From Stentor roeselii (lineage: Eukaryota > Ciliophora > Heterotrichea > Heterotrichida > Stentoridae): 64,000 nucleotides of DNA. The translations under genes were made by a program, and so were the position numbers. Location of the stretch: the NCBI GenBank assembly GCA_006503475.1, contig RSEH01000208.1, forward strand, positions 23,197 through 87,196. Reading direction: 5' to 3'. This document shows, in pieces, positions 8,351-18,900 of this stretch; within the stretch, counting starts at the first letter, position 1; each line of letters opens with the position of its first letter. The notes beneath the pieces were generated by a model. The model saw only the letters and a list, made by a program, of their open reading frames with translations, made no database searches and was not told the DNA's origin.

Positions 8351-10342
8351 ATGGAATTTGATAGTGATTTAGTCCTTTACACACAAAACTCAATAATCAT
8401 TGTCTTATCGGGCATCCTAGTCCTAGCTTATCACTTTTCTAGTAAACTTCAAAGACACCCAGGTAAAATAATTCAAAGCATCGCGTTATGTGATGTTCTG
8501 GCTTCATATCACATCATCATCTACAGAATAGGACCTAAAAAAGTGTTTGATTCCTTAAAACTTTACATGTTTCAGATATGGTATTACTTTGGGATTGAAG
8601 AAGACTTCATTTTCAGTATATCCTGCCAGCTGAACATCGTAATTTTAACTTTTGCCTTCATTTGTGGACTTTTATACAACTTTGTGCTTTGCATCGACAT
8701 GACTTTGACTTTGCGTAACCCTTTCAGAATAGCTTATAAGCGGATGCCAGTATATCACCTGATAGTCGCTGTTTTATCATTAGGCATGGCAGGGTTTATT
8801 TCATATGAACTAATTAATTCGCAATGTCGGGCAAATCATGAACCAAGCGAAGACATCATAGAACACATGGTGCAAAGTACCTTTGAACGAAGAAAGCAGA
8901 ACCTATATCATAAAAAATTTTCAACAATTGATTTAATGGAAAAAAACAAGGAAATTGTTTTACCTTTGATTTTAAGTTATCTTGTCGTTGGTTTGCTTAC
9001 AGTTTTTTTCTCAATCTTCCGTCTTAGTACAGAATTAAAGCTTGTCTCTTACATGTCTCATAAAAAATCACTGATTCCTTACATTATTTACATATCAGTG
9101 AACATGATTATCTATGGATTCTTCGCCATCACTCTCACATTAAAAGTTTTTTACGGTTTTAATCACGAGTTAATGGAAGAAATGCATTTTCTAGCAGGAG
9201 AAGTCTTGACTTATGGAGGAGTTTTACTTGCAATCATCAGATGCTTGAATAAAACATTCAGAGACAAGCTTTTCCAAGGAAGACTTTTCAGAAAAGACTT
9301 AGAAGACAATAACCAAGAAAATGAATGGAATATGCCAATTATTGAAGTCTTCAATGAACTCAAAGGACAAATAACAACTGAAATTTTTGACTCTCTTTTC
9401 ATCATCTACAAGTCAAACACTCCTGAAATTCCTTCTCAGTTCGAAAATAGACATGCTGAGAATGTCAGGTCTTTTAAAAAGAACTTTAAAAGAGAAAACC
9501 AGGATAGTTTTATTTCTGGAGATGTCGATATTGGATGCACTATTGACCAGCTTTGTCCTGAAATATTTTTCAGTATCATGCATGAATATAAACTTAGTTA
9601 CCGAAGCATGTCTGAAAGTATTGACCCGCTTTCAAATCTTGAAAGCATCATGAAGGCTGGAGAAGGCACTGGCAAGTCAGAGAGTTTTTTTTGCAATACT
9701 TTTGATGATTGTTATGTGATCAAAACAGTAAAATTAAGTGAAATTAATGCGTTGAAGAGTAATTTGCTGAAATATAGAGAATATTTAACCAGTTTTAAAG
9801 ATTCTTATATTTGTAAGATTTTTGGAGCTTTTGTTATCAACTTTCCAGGAATCAGTCCGATTTACTTGATAATCATGGAAAATATCACTTATAACTTGAC
9901 ACCGAAAGTTATTTATGACTTAAAAGGGTCACTTTTAAACAGAAGTTACAGAAAAGTTGATCAAAACTTTGTTGGACCTTATAAGGACCTTGACTTTTTA
10001 GCAGAAAATACTAAAGTTAAAAGGAAATGGCTTAAAAAGGATCAGCTTTTAAATGATTGTAAGTTTTTAGTTTCTTGCAATTTTATGGACTATTCTTTGT
10101 TGGTTTGCAAATGTGAGGAAAAAGATAAGGATGGAGATTTCGTTGTTGAGATTAAAATTATTGACTATCTTACTGAGTATAAATTTAAGAAAAGGATGGA
10201 AAGAATTTTAATCTCGATTTTGAATCCAAAAGAAAAAAATAATGCTTCAGCTATTAACACGAAAATTTATGGGAAGAGGTTTTATGACTTTATGATATCC
10301 AAAGTTTTTGAAAACGAAGAAAAAGAAACCATTAGTGGTTGA
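8351..10342 (+). CDS. 7TM receptor-phosphatidylinositol phosphate kinase fusion (GPCR-PIPK), copy 1
   Basis: A 663-residue fusion. Residues ~12-320 hold seven hydrophobic spans, including SIIIVLSGILVLAYHF, LNIVILTFAFICGLLYNF and EVLTYGGVLLAIIRCL, with an LRNPF element after span 3. From ~380 there is a PIP-kinase domain: glycine-rich GTGKSESFF with Lys in CYVIKTVK, then YDLKGSLLNR, MDYSLLVC and KIIDYL. These correspond to ATP binding, the DLKGS specificity region, and the catalytic MDYSLL and metal-binding IID motifs. The architecture matches Dictyostelium RpkA and the oomycete GPCR-PIPKs, which are thought to couple an extracellular cue directly to PI(4,5)P2 synthesis. All core kinase motifs look intact. 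The ATG directly follows CTATAA. A paralogue lies immediately downstream. Confidence 0.95.
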   Translation: MEFDSDLVLYTQNSIIIVLSGILVLAYHFSSKLQRHPGKIIQSIALCDVLASYHIIIYRIGPKKVFDSLKLYMFQIWYYFGIEEDFIFSISCQLNIVILTFAFICGLLYNFVLCIDMTLTLRNPFRIAYKRMPVYHLIVAVLSLGMAGFISYELINSQCRANHEPSEDIIEHMVQSTFERRKQNLYHKKFSTIDLMEKNKEIVLPLILSYLVVGLLTVFFSIFRLSTELKLVSYMSHKKSLIPYIIYISVNMIIYGFFAITLTLKVFYGFNHELMEEMHFLAGEVLTYGGVLLAIIRCLNKTFRDKLFQGRLFRKDLEDNNQENEWNMPIIEVFNELKGQITTEIFDSLFIIYKSNTPEIPSQFENRHAENVRSFKKNFKRENQDSFISGDVDIGCTIDQLCPEIFFSIMHEYKLSYRSMSESIDPLSNLESIMKAGEGTGKSESFFCNTFDDCYVIKTVKLSEINALKSNLLKYREYLTSFKDSYICKIFGAFVINFPGISPIYLIIMENITYNLTPKVIYDLKGSLLNRSYRKVDQNFVGPYKDLDFLAENTKVKRKWLKKDQLLNDCKFLVSCNFMDYSLLVCKCEEKDKDGDFVVEIKIIDYLTEYKFKKRMERILISILNPKEKNNASAINTKIYGKRFYDFMISKVFENEEKETISG

Positions 10343-10799
10343 TTAGAATTAGGATAATTAAATTTAGTAATAAACTTAAATATTTATCCTGGTACAGAGA
10401 ATGAAGTAGTTATGTAGAGAAAGAATTATTATGAAGTGAATGAAGTAATTATGCAGAGCATGAAATATTTGATAGTTTTTATTACAGGAGAACATTTATT
10501 TATAGTGATATGAAAGAAAATTGATTCTAAAATATTGTTTGTAAGTTCATTCATTTTTGAGATTTTTGTTAAGTCACTTTTTATCTTAATTATCAAATTA
10601 TTTTAAATATTATTAGACGTTTATAAATTTTTTATAGTGCCACACATATCGAGATTCCTTTATCATCTATGTGTAAATCTAATTATTCGAAGATATTCTT
10701 GATTACTTATAACCCTTTATATAAAATTTAATTATTTGAATGCAGGTTAAAAGTATTACCAAATCTCAATCCAAGAAATTTCTTTGTCGAGTAATAATA
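10343..10799. other. Spacer between the two GPCR-PIPK genes, with a short direct repeat
   Basis: A/T-rich. An imperfect direct repeat of ATGAAGTARTTATGYAGAG occurs at 10401-10419 and 10440-10458. The rest carries no recognisable feature. An in-frame upstream ATG at 10740 would extend the next protein by 20 residues. Confidence 0.6.
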
Positions 10800-12872
10800 A
10801 TGGAAGATCAGTCAAAGATTATCCTTTCAGTAATGAACACTCTAAACGTATTCCTAACGGGGATTCTTATAATATCGTACTTTACATCTCGTCAGCTTCA
10901 AGGTCATCCAGGAGGTATCATCGTAAGTATAGCCTTTTGCGAACTGGCTACATCATATCATTCATCAATTTTCACATGGGGTAGTGGACACGTGGTCAGT
11001 CTCCTAACAATCGACAAGATGCGAATCTGGGGCTTTGTAGGTTTAAAAGACCACGTTTTCAACGTGACATGCGGAGTAAACCTAACAATGATAACCTTCG
11101 GAATAATAAGCGGACTCTTTTACAACCTGATTCTTTCAGTCGACCTGATCCTATCGCTTCGAAACCCATTCGGAGTGGCGTCAAGAAGAATGCCTTGGTA
11201 CCACCTGCTCGTAGCTCTGGCTTCACTAGGTCTTGCAGGTTACATAACAGTGAACTCAATAATCAATACCTGCCAGATGGTTGAATGCAACAAGGAATTT
11301 TTTAAAACAACTCAAGAATACCACAGTTGTTTAACAAGCCACGGTTACTGTGATGAAGACACCAAAGATTTCAATGATTGTGCTGGAGACTATGAAAACA
11401 AAATTCAAGGTTTTGAAAACCAGGATAAACTCGAATTTATTGAAGAATATAAACATTTAATGATACCTTTATTTGGAATCTATGCAGTTGTAGGCCTTTT
11501 ATCAGCGATTTATGGAATTTTTGAAATTCAGAAAGGATTCACTCTTTCAAATGTCGCTTTAAAGAATTCCCTAACAAGACATATTTTATACTTGGCAATC
11601 AGCACCTTGATGTTCGGTTTCATGGCTTTTTCTTTGTACATCAGAGATAAAGACGATGACGGAGCACTTGAAAAGTCAACATATGAAATCGCTTCTTATG
11701 TCTTTTCACTTGGTGGAGTCTTACTCGCCATTGTCCGGTTCATGAATAAAGACTTCAGATATAAAATCATGAAAGGTAAACTTTTTGTGAAAGAATTCGA
11801 AGGAAATGACGATCAAGATGATAATGAATGGAACGAATCGTCTTTAAACACTTTAACTGAACTGAAAGCTGACCTTGTTAATAAAATTTTTCATGGACTT
11901 TACACGGCTTTTAAAGATTCTTCTAGTCAGTCTCAAAGAAACGACCGTCCTCGAAGCATGCCTGTTTTGCTGCCAAAGGATGGATCTACTACTGGAAACC
12001 AGAATTTAATGAAGAATGAAGCAGGCATCATGATTACTCAGTACTGCAATCTTAGTTTTTCTAAAATTATTGAAAAATTTGCGAATTATAATGACTTCGA
12101 AACTAGTTTCAACCCGAAGTTCAATGAGGAAGTCATCAATAATGCTAGTGAAAGTAAAGGCAAGTCTGGAAGCTTTTTTGTTGTTCCTAAAGATAAGAAA
12201 TTTTTAGTTAAAACTGTTAAGGCCAGTGAAATTAAAGTACTGAAGAAAATGGCGAGTGATTATGCCAAGTATTTAGAAGAAAATAAGGATAAGTCAATGT
12301 TGTGCAGGATTTTTGGAGCTTTTCAGCTGAATATTCCAGGAAAAACTCCGATAAATTTGATTATTATGGAAAATATTAACTCTGGTATTGAAATTGAGAA
12401 GATTTATGACCTGAAAGGATCTACTTTAGGAAGATATACAAAAGATCTAGGAAAAGGTGATGTTATTAATGATGTAGGACCTTTCAAAGATATCGATTTT
12501 ATTAGGTCTCAAGTGAAAATTGAGGTGAATCCAGAAAAGGAAAAAGATTTACATCAAAATATTGAAAATGATACAAATTTGCTAAAAAAATTTCATTTAA
12601 TGGACTATTCTTTATTAGTTTGTATCGGGACAAAAAAAGACACCGACGGCGAAATCAAACCTGTGATAGTTTATAGAATCATTGACTATTTAATCAAATA
12701 CCAGTTTTTCAAAAAACTTGAAAGAGCTTTCGTGACTCTTTTAAACCCACGTACAAAAGACAAAGCATCAGTCATGGACCCTTCAAGATACGCTGAAAGA
12801 TTCAAAAGCTTCATGAAGAAAAAAGTATTTAAACTCCAAGAAAACGACCAAAAATCACCTCAATCAAATTAG
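10800..12872 (+). CDS. 7TM receptor-phosphatidylinositol phosphate kinase fusion (GPCR-PIPK), copy 2
   Basis: The ATG at 10800 gives 690 residues and aligns with the N-terminus of copy 1 (MEDQSKIIL versus MEFDSDLVL). The ATG at 10740 would add a charged 20-residue leader without counterpart. Seven spans fill residues ~10-330 and share the HPG-I-SIA-C-L-SYH pattern and LRNPF with copy 1. An extra Cys-rich loop (TCQMVECN, SCLTSHGYCDED) lies between spans 4 and 5. The PIPK domain has GKSGSFFVV, LVKTVKASE, YDLKGSTLGR, MDYSLLVC and YRIIDYL, all apparently functional. The two copies are clearly paralogous but diverged in the linker, so the duplication is old. Expected role: receptor-coupled phosphoinositide kinase at the plasma or endomembrane. 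Only 61 bp separate its stop from the AK9 start. Confidence 0.95.
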   Translation: MEDQSKIILSVMNTLNVFLTGILIISYFTSRQLQGHPGGIIVSIAFCELATSYHSSIFTWGSGHVVSLLTIDKMRIWGFVGLKDHVFNVTCGVNLTMITFGIISGLFYNLILSVDLILSLRNPFGVASRRMPWYHLLVALASLGLAGYITVNSIINTCQMVECNKEFFKTTQEYHSCLTSHGYCDEDTKDFNDCAGDYENKIQGFENQDKLEFIEEYKHLMIPLFGIYAVVGLLSAIYGIFEIQKGFTLSNVALKNSLTRHILYLAISTLMFGFMAFSLYIRDKDDDGALEKSTYEIASYVFSLGGVLLAIVRFMNKDFRYKIMKGKLFVKEFEGNDDQDDNEWNESSLNTLTELKADLVNKIFHGLYTAFKDSSSQSQRNDRPRSMPVLLPKDGSTTGNQNLMKNEAGIMITQYCNLSFSKIIEKFANYNDFETSFNPKFNEEVINNASESKGKSGSFFVVPKDKKFLVKTVKASEIKVLKKMASDYAKYLEENKDKSMLCRIFGAFQLNIPGKTPINLIIMENINSGIEIEKIYDLKGSTLGRYTKDLGKGDVINDVGPFKDIDFIRSQVKIEVNPEKEKDLHQNIENDTNLLKKFHLMDYSLLVCIGTKKDTDGEIKPVIVYRIIDYLIKYQFFKKLERAFVTLLNPRTKDKASVMDPSRYAERFKSFMKKKVFKLQENDQKSPQSN

Positions 12873-12933
12873 TTAATCCTTAAATCCATTACCCAAATCA
12901 CATTCAAACTCCATCATCAAGCCCGCTATAAAA

Positions 12934-15900
12934 ATGGCCGAAGTACGTCTTCGAAGTACAGAAAGTCTCTCAAAAGACAAGTCCCACTTATTCGACTGGC
13001 TTCAAGAAAAGTCAGCAGTTCCTTACTACCAACAAGGAAATCGTAAATTCGAGTCCGCAGGGATGATCGACCAGCGAAACAAGGTGAAATACACAAGCGA
13101 AGTGCGAAGTGCTATAAACCGTTTCTGGGAATTGATGCCTAAGACTATAGAAGGCCGAGTTGGCAAAACTAGTTACATTGACTTGTGTTTGCGCTTCTCA
13201 AAGCTCTTGATTCCTGATTTTTCCAAGGATGAAATCCTGGCAGTTGCTGAAGAGGACTGGCTGAACGACTCAGAAGGAGCTGATAGTTTGTCTTATTCTT
13301 TGTTTTATAATGCGCTGTTTCAGTTGTGCGATGTTTGGACTGAAGATATCAGTGCTGCTGTTTATAGTGAGTTTTTGATGAAGATATTTAGAAGAATCAC
13401 TTGTAAGAAAACTTTGATGGATGATGGAAGGGTTCGGGAAGACTTGCCTTGTATTCAACTTGTTTTTCCTGATGAACTGAAAAAAGAAGCGGATTGGGAA
13501 GAGGCTGACTCGCAGGAAGAGTATGATGATGACTTTGAGTATAAGTATAATGTTTTGCAGGATGGGAAAAAGGTCAGGGAAAAAAGACTTAAGATGAATG
13601 AGGTCATGGTTGACTCTGGAGGAATTCATTATGATGAAGTTATTTTAAGTAGTTGGGAAGAAACTGCTAAGGGACAGACTCTTCAACTTGCGAGTCTTGA
13701 AGATATCATACCGCTTGGACATATTGCTGAAGACTATCTTACTAGTCTTACTAAAAAAAGTGGAAATTTTGTAGAAGTTAAGAAAGTAGTGGAAGATAGC
13801 CATGAAGAGAAGAAGACTCTTCATGAGAAAAAGACTCTTCATGAAAAAGCCAGTCATGAACGAATAGCTCAAGACAGGCCAAGCAGCCATGAAAAAACAA
13901 GTCACGAAAAAGAAACTCATGAAAAAAAAAGTCATGAAAAAACAACTCACGAAAAAGAAACTCATGAAAAAACAAGTCACGAAAAAGAAACTCATGAAAA
14001 AACAACTCATGAAAAAACCATTCATGAAAAACCAGTTCAAGAAAACCAAATCCTTCAAATATCAGTTCCTCAAAAGCAAGCAACAGTGGAAAAAATCAAA
14101 CCAGAAAAGCAAATAGTTGTAGTAAGCGACATCACAAAACATAAAATAAAACAACAACTCGCAACTTCTTACGTTACCTTAAAAAAGTCAAGTATAAGAG
14201 TCGACAGCAACAACCTGGGCACAGCAGTTCCGAATTCTCGAAAGACAGTCCATGACTTTTCCTTAAGTCTTCTAAAAAGTGACAACAAAGAAACTCCAGT
14301 GAACATCGAAAGACCTGAACTGAGTCGAATAGAAGAGATGAGAAAGACTCAGCTTCAAACGAAATATCAGACTGTCATGAAAAGAGTCGAAAGAAGGGTC
14401 TCAATGCAAGCGAAAAAAGGAATGCTTGAAGTTGAAAAAGACAGAAAAAAGGTCTTAATTCAAGAACCTGAAGTTTTTCATCCAAAGTTTGGACTACTCA
14501 AAGGTCTCTATAGTGCTGAAAAAGTCCTTCCCACTGATCCTCATTCAAATGAAAGGGATATCATTGCAAACTCTAATCTTGATACTTTAAAAATCTTGAT
14601 TATTGGACCTCCAAGGGCAGGGAAAAGCACCTTGGCTCAGGAAATTTGTAAAAGTCTTGACTTGCATCATATTGAATTAGCTTCTATTGTGGAACGACTT
14701 GTTTTGAAAGGAAAAAAAAGTGATGAGGATGAGGCTGAAGATGATGATGAAGAACAGAAAAAACCTGAAATTTTTAATGAATTTGAAAAAAGTGTTGTTG
14801 AAAGACTGCTTTTAGGTGAAAATGTTAGCATTGCTCAAGCTATTCATTTGATTGAACTTGAAATTGATTCTGATGAAGCGCAGAGTAAAGGATTTGTTCT
14901 TGATATTCCTCATCTTCAGGAATATTTTTCGATATTGTCGCAGGTGAAGTTTAATTTTATTGTTACTTTGAAGTTCTCGATTAAAGATTTGAGTCTTCAA
15001 AGCTTGGGACTTAAATGGGACCCGTCATCGAACTTAACCTACTCATCCTGGCACATCCAAGAGCTAACAAAGCCAATCCCGAAAAAAGAAGAAGAAGACG
15101 AAGACCCAAACGAAGAAGACGAAAAACCAAAGTTATCAATCCAATCACTTCTCCAACTTTCCCAAGACTTCCCTGAAAACCTTCTCGATCAAGCTCACAG
15201 ATACTTCCTAACAAGTGAGCCTCTTCTCTTAAAGCTTCCCGATTCCTTACCCGAAAGTAAAAAACTAGAAATCCAAGCAGCCGGTCTTTCTCCAGAATCC
15301 CTAAAAAACATAATCCTTTCAAAACTCGGTTACAAGCTCGAAAAACCATCAGCCTCAAAAAAACTCGAAGGCGAATCAAACCCAAAAGGCCTTCTTCTCC
15401 AAAACGTTGAAGAAAACCAGGAGCCCAGAGCCTTTAGCCTCTGGAAACAAGTAGACCCAGTCGCTTTATTCAACCAAAAACTTGTAATCGGCAAAGCCGA
15501 CTTCGCAGCTGAATATTCAGGAAACGTTTTTATGTTCGACAATGAAGAAAATCAAGAAAAGTTCTTGAAAAATCCTCAAAAATTCCTGAAAACAGAACCG
15601 AAAATGCCGAAAGACTTCAGACTTTGCATTATTGGTCCGAGAAAATCAGGGAAACAAACACAGGCTGAGTACTTGTGTGCGAAGTATGGCTGGACTTTGA
15701 TTGATGTGCCTGATTTGCTTAGAAAATCGATGCAGAACCAGAAAAAAATGATGAGAGACCCGCAACCTTCTCATCCTGATACTGGACTGGTTCAGGTTCC
15801 TGATGGTGAGTTTAGAGCTGTCTTGTCAGGTGAAAGTCTTCCTGCTCAGAATATTTTGCCTATTGTTTTGAATAGACTTGGAATACCTCTCATGAAAAAA

Positions 15901-18900
15901 CCACCTCCACCTCCTACTCCCAAAAGTGAAGAAGAAAATGAAGAAGCTGAACAGGCTGAACAGGCTGAACAAGAGTTAAAACCTTCTGATCAAGATAGTA
16001 AGTCTGATGAGGATCTGAAGGAGGATAATCAAAGTGAAGAACAGATTGAAGGAAAAGAACCGGTTTTGACTGAAGGCCAGGAACCTGCAAATCTTGAGCC
16101 CCAAGAAAAATTGCCAACACCTCCCCCAGAGCCAATAGTCTACGACGACCTTCCATTAACAGAAATAGTCCTAAAAAAAGATGAAAAAGGTCAAAGTCAA
16201 AGTTTGAAAGGCTTCATAATGCTAGGTTACCCAGCAACAGAAGAAGAAGCGACATCTTTAAAAGAATTCAACGTCGAATTCGATAAGATTCTTTATTTCG
16301 TCGATCCAAATGAAGGAGAAATTCTCGCAAGTCGAGGGGCAGAGCAAGTTGTCGACATTCCCAAAGACATCGCTTTCGCTGAGCAGGCCGCTGCTGTTTG
16401 TCGCGACGCCTTTGGTGAGGAAAGCGTTTTAGAGATAAAGATCGATGGAAGTGAACTTGAAATTCATGACAGGATCCTTAAAGCTCTTGACCCGTTTTAT
16501 TTAAATATTGATGACCCTGAAAATGTTGTTTCTAAAGATGAAGGAGGAGAGGAGGCTGTGGTTTCTACTGCTTCTGAGTACTCTCATTATGACCCCACTG
16601 TACTTAAAGAACATCAGTGGCTTATGCCAGGATCGGAAGAGTTTGAGGTTCAGTCTGCTGGGAAAAGGTTCTTGTTTGTAAGTGAAGTTGAAATGGAAAA
16701 GTTTAAGAAAACTCCTCAGGATTATATTATTACGAAACCTGTTCCTGTACCTCAGCCACATGTCTTGGTAACAGGCCCAAGAGGTTCAGGCGTAAAGACA
16801 ATAATCGAAGAGCTTTGCAACAAATACCAAATTCCAGACTTCCAACTAAAGCCAATCTACCTATCATTCCTAGAAGAAGAAAAAATGAAGCGACGTAAAT
16901 CAAGACTACTAAAACGAGGATTCCTTGCAAAAGAAACAACCGAAGAAGACGAGCCATACGACCCGCTTCTTCACGACCCAGAAATAACAGAAGAAGACGA
17001 AAATTTCGACAGGGCGATTCACGAGCGAGTATCTCTTCAAAAAGTGCTTCCAGCAGGTGACCCGCTTGTAATAAACGGGAAGTGGTTCGAAGTCGATGAA
17101 GAAAAAGTCTCTCAACCTCTCGTTGATCTGATGTTTGAAAGTCGAAGATTGCCTGAAGTCGTTCTTATTTTAAGGACTACTGAACAAGCCACTGTTGAAA
17201 GACTTCTTGATAAAAATGGAATCACTCAAAAGTTTGAAGAACTTATGGAAGCGAGAAGAAGGGAAAAGGAAAGGGTACGTGAAGAGGCTAGAAAGGAAAA
17301 AATTCAGGCAAGACTTGAAAAAATAGCCGCTGGTGAAGAGGTTGATGAAAATGAAGAGGAAGAGGAAGAGGAGGAAGAAGGGGATGACCCTGATGCACCT
17401 AATTTAGATGCTATGCTTGATGAGGCAAAACAGAAAATTATTGAAATGAGGGATAATGATAATTCAGCTATTGATGAGTTGAAAGAAGCTTTTGAAGGGA
17501 AAATGATTAGAGTTGTTGAAGTCCAGACAGAAGGCCAATACTCACGTTTAATGCAAAAAATAAACCACGAGCTCAACCCAGTATTCCTAAACCGAAGCAC
17601 TCTTCTCGAAAAAAACCTTGCACTAAAGTTAAAATCTTCTAAAGCCGATGAACTTCTTCAAAAAGGCAAAGCAAAAGTGAGTTGTTTCGGAAATCTCTGC
17701 CCAGTATCCCCTGAATACCCAATCAACAAAAACTTTCCAGTCCTATTCCGAGACCGTATTTATTATCCCGGCAGTGAAATCGACAGGGCAAAACTTGTGG
17801 AAGCGCCTTGGATGTACCTTTCTCAAGACACTCACCCCAGAGATGTTGATTTAAACATTTTCGTCAGTGTCCTTGGAGGACCTGCCTCTGGGAAAACGAC
17901 TCTTGCGAAAGACTTGGAAAAAGACTTGGGTGTTGTTCGAGTCTCGCTTAGAAATGCGGTTTCTCAACTTATTAATCTTGACTCGGAACTCGCGAAATTA
18001 GTTTTGGATCAACTTGCTCTTGGAAAGGCTATCAGTGATGATATTGCTGTTGATGTCATTTCTTGGAGACTTGGACTTGCTGATGTTTTACAGAGAGGAT
18101 GTGTTTTGGATGGATTTCCCAAAACTGCTGATCAGGCTGTTGCTTTAGCTGCTAAGGATTTGTTGCCGAACCCAGTCTTCTACTTAGAATGTGACAAATT
18201 CTCTCTCCTGAAACGTTTAAAACCAAAATTCAAACACGACGACCTCTCACTAAAACTACAAATGAACCAAGGTAACCACAGTCTTCTCGAAACCGTTTCC
18301 TGGTACGAAAACGCATACGACAACATCCGTTACATATCTTCAAACTTCTCAAAATGGTGGGTAAAAGACTCCGCAACAACCTGCATAAACTCAGTTTTCA
18401 CAAGTAAGCGAAACTACTCAATATCCCTAATAAAAGGAACTCCAGTTCGTATAAAAAACCTTCCAATAAGTCGCTCCGAGATAAGCGGAAGATTCGGAAA
18501 GTTCAAAAGATACGACCCGATAATCTTAAAGTACAAAGGCGATCTTCAAGAAGTTAGAAAAGACGAGTTTTTAGTTGAATACAGAACAAAGCTTTATGCT
18601 TTTGAAACTTTTGAAAATATGCAAATTTTCATGAAAAATCCTGAACAGATACTTAAGGGGAAAAATTTGCCGGATTATCTTCCACGAAGACTTGCGCTGA
18701 ATGAAGTAGGAGATATTTATGAGAGTCGTATTGAATTGGAGTCTAATTGTGTTGTTTCTCTTGCTGAAGATGGAAGTTTAGTTAAAGGGAACCCCACTTT
18801 ACTGGTCACTTATAACGACAAAGTCTTCTGCTTCAAAACCGTCGAACAAAGAGAAAAATTCATGAAAAGGCCTCAAAAGTACGAAAAAACCAAACTTCCA

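Noticed and set aside
10740-10799. Upstream in-frame ATG of the second GPCR-PIPK
   Set aside because: The ATG at 10800 aligns with the first copy's N-terminus and sits directly before the first membrane span.
13645-14083. Long antisense ORFs with repeated Phe/Met/Ser
   Set aside because: They are the complement of the HEK minisatellite in AK9, and encode low-complexity hydrophobic repeats with no start context.
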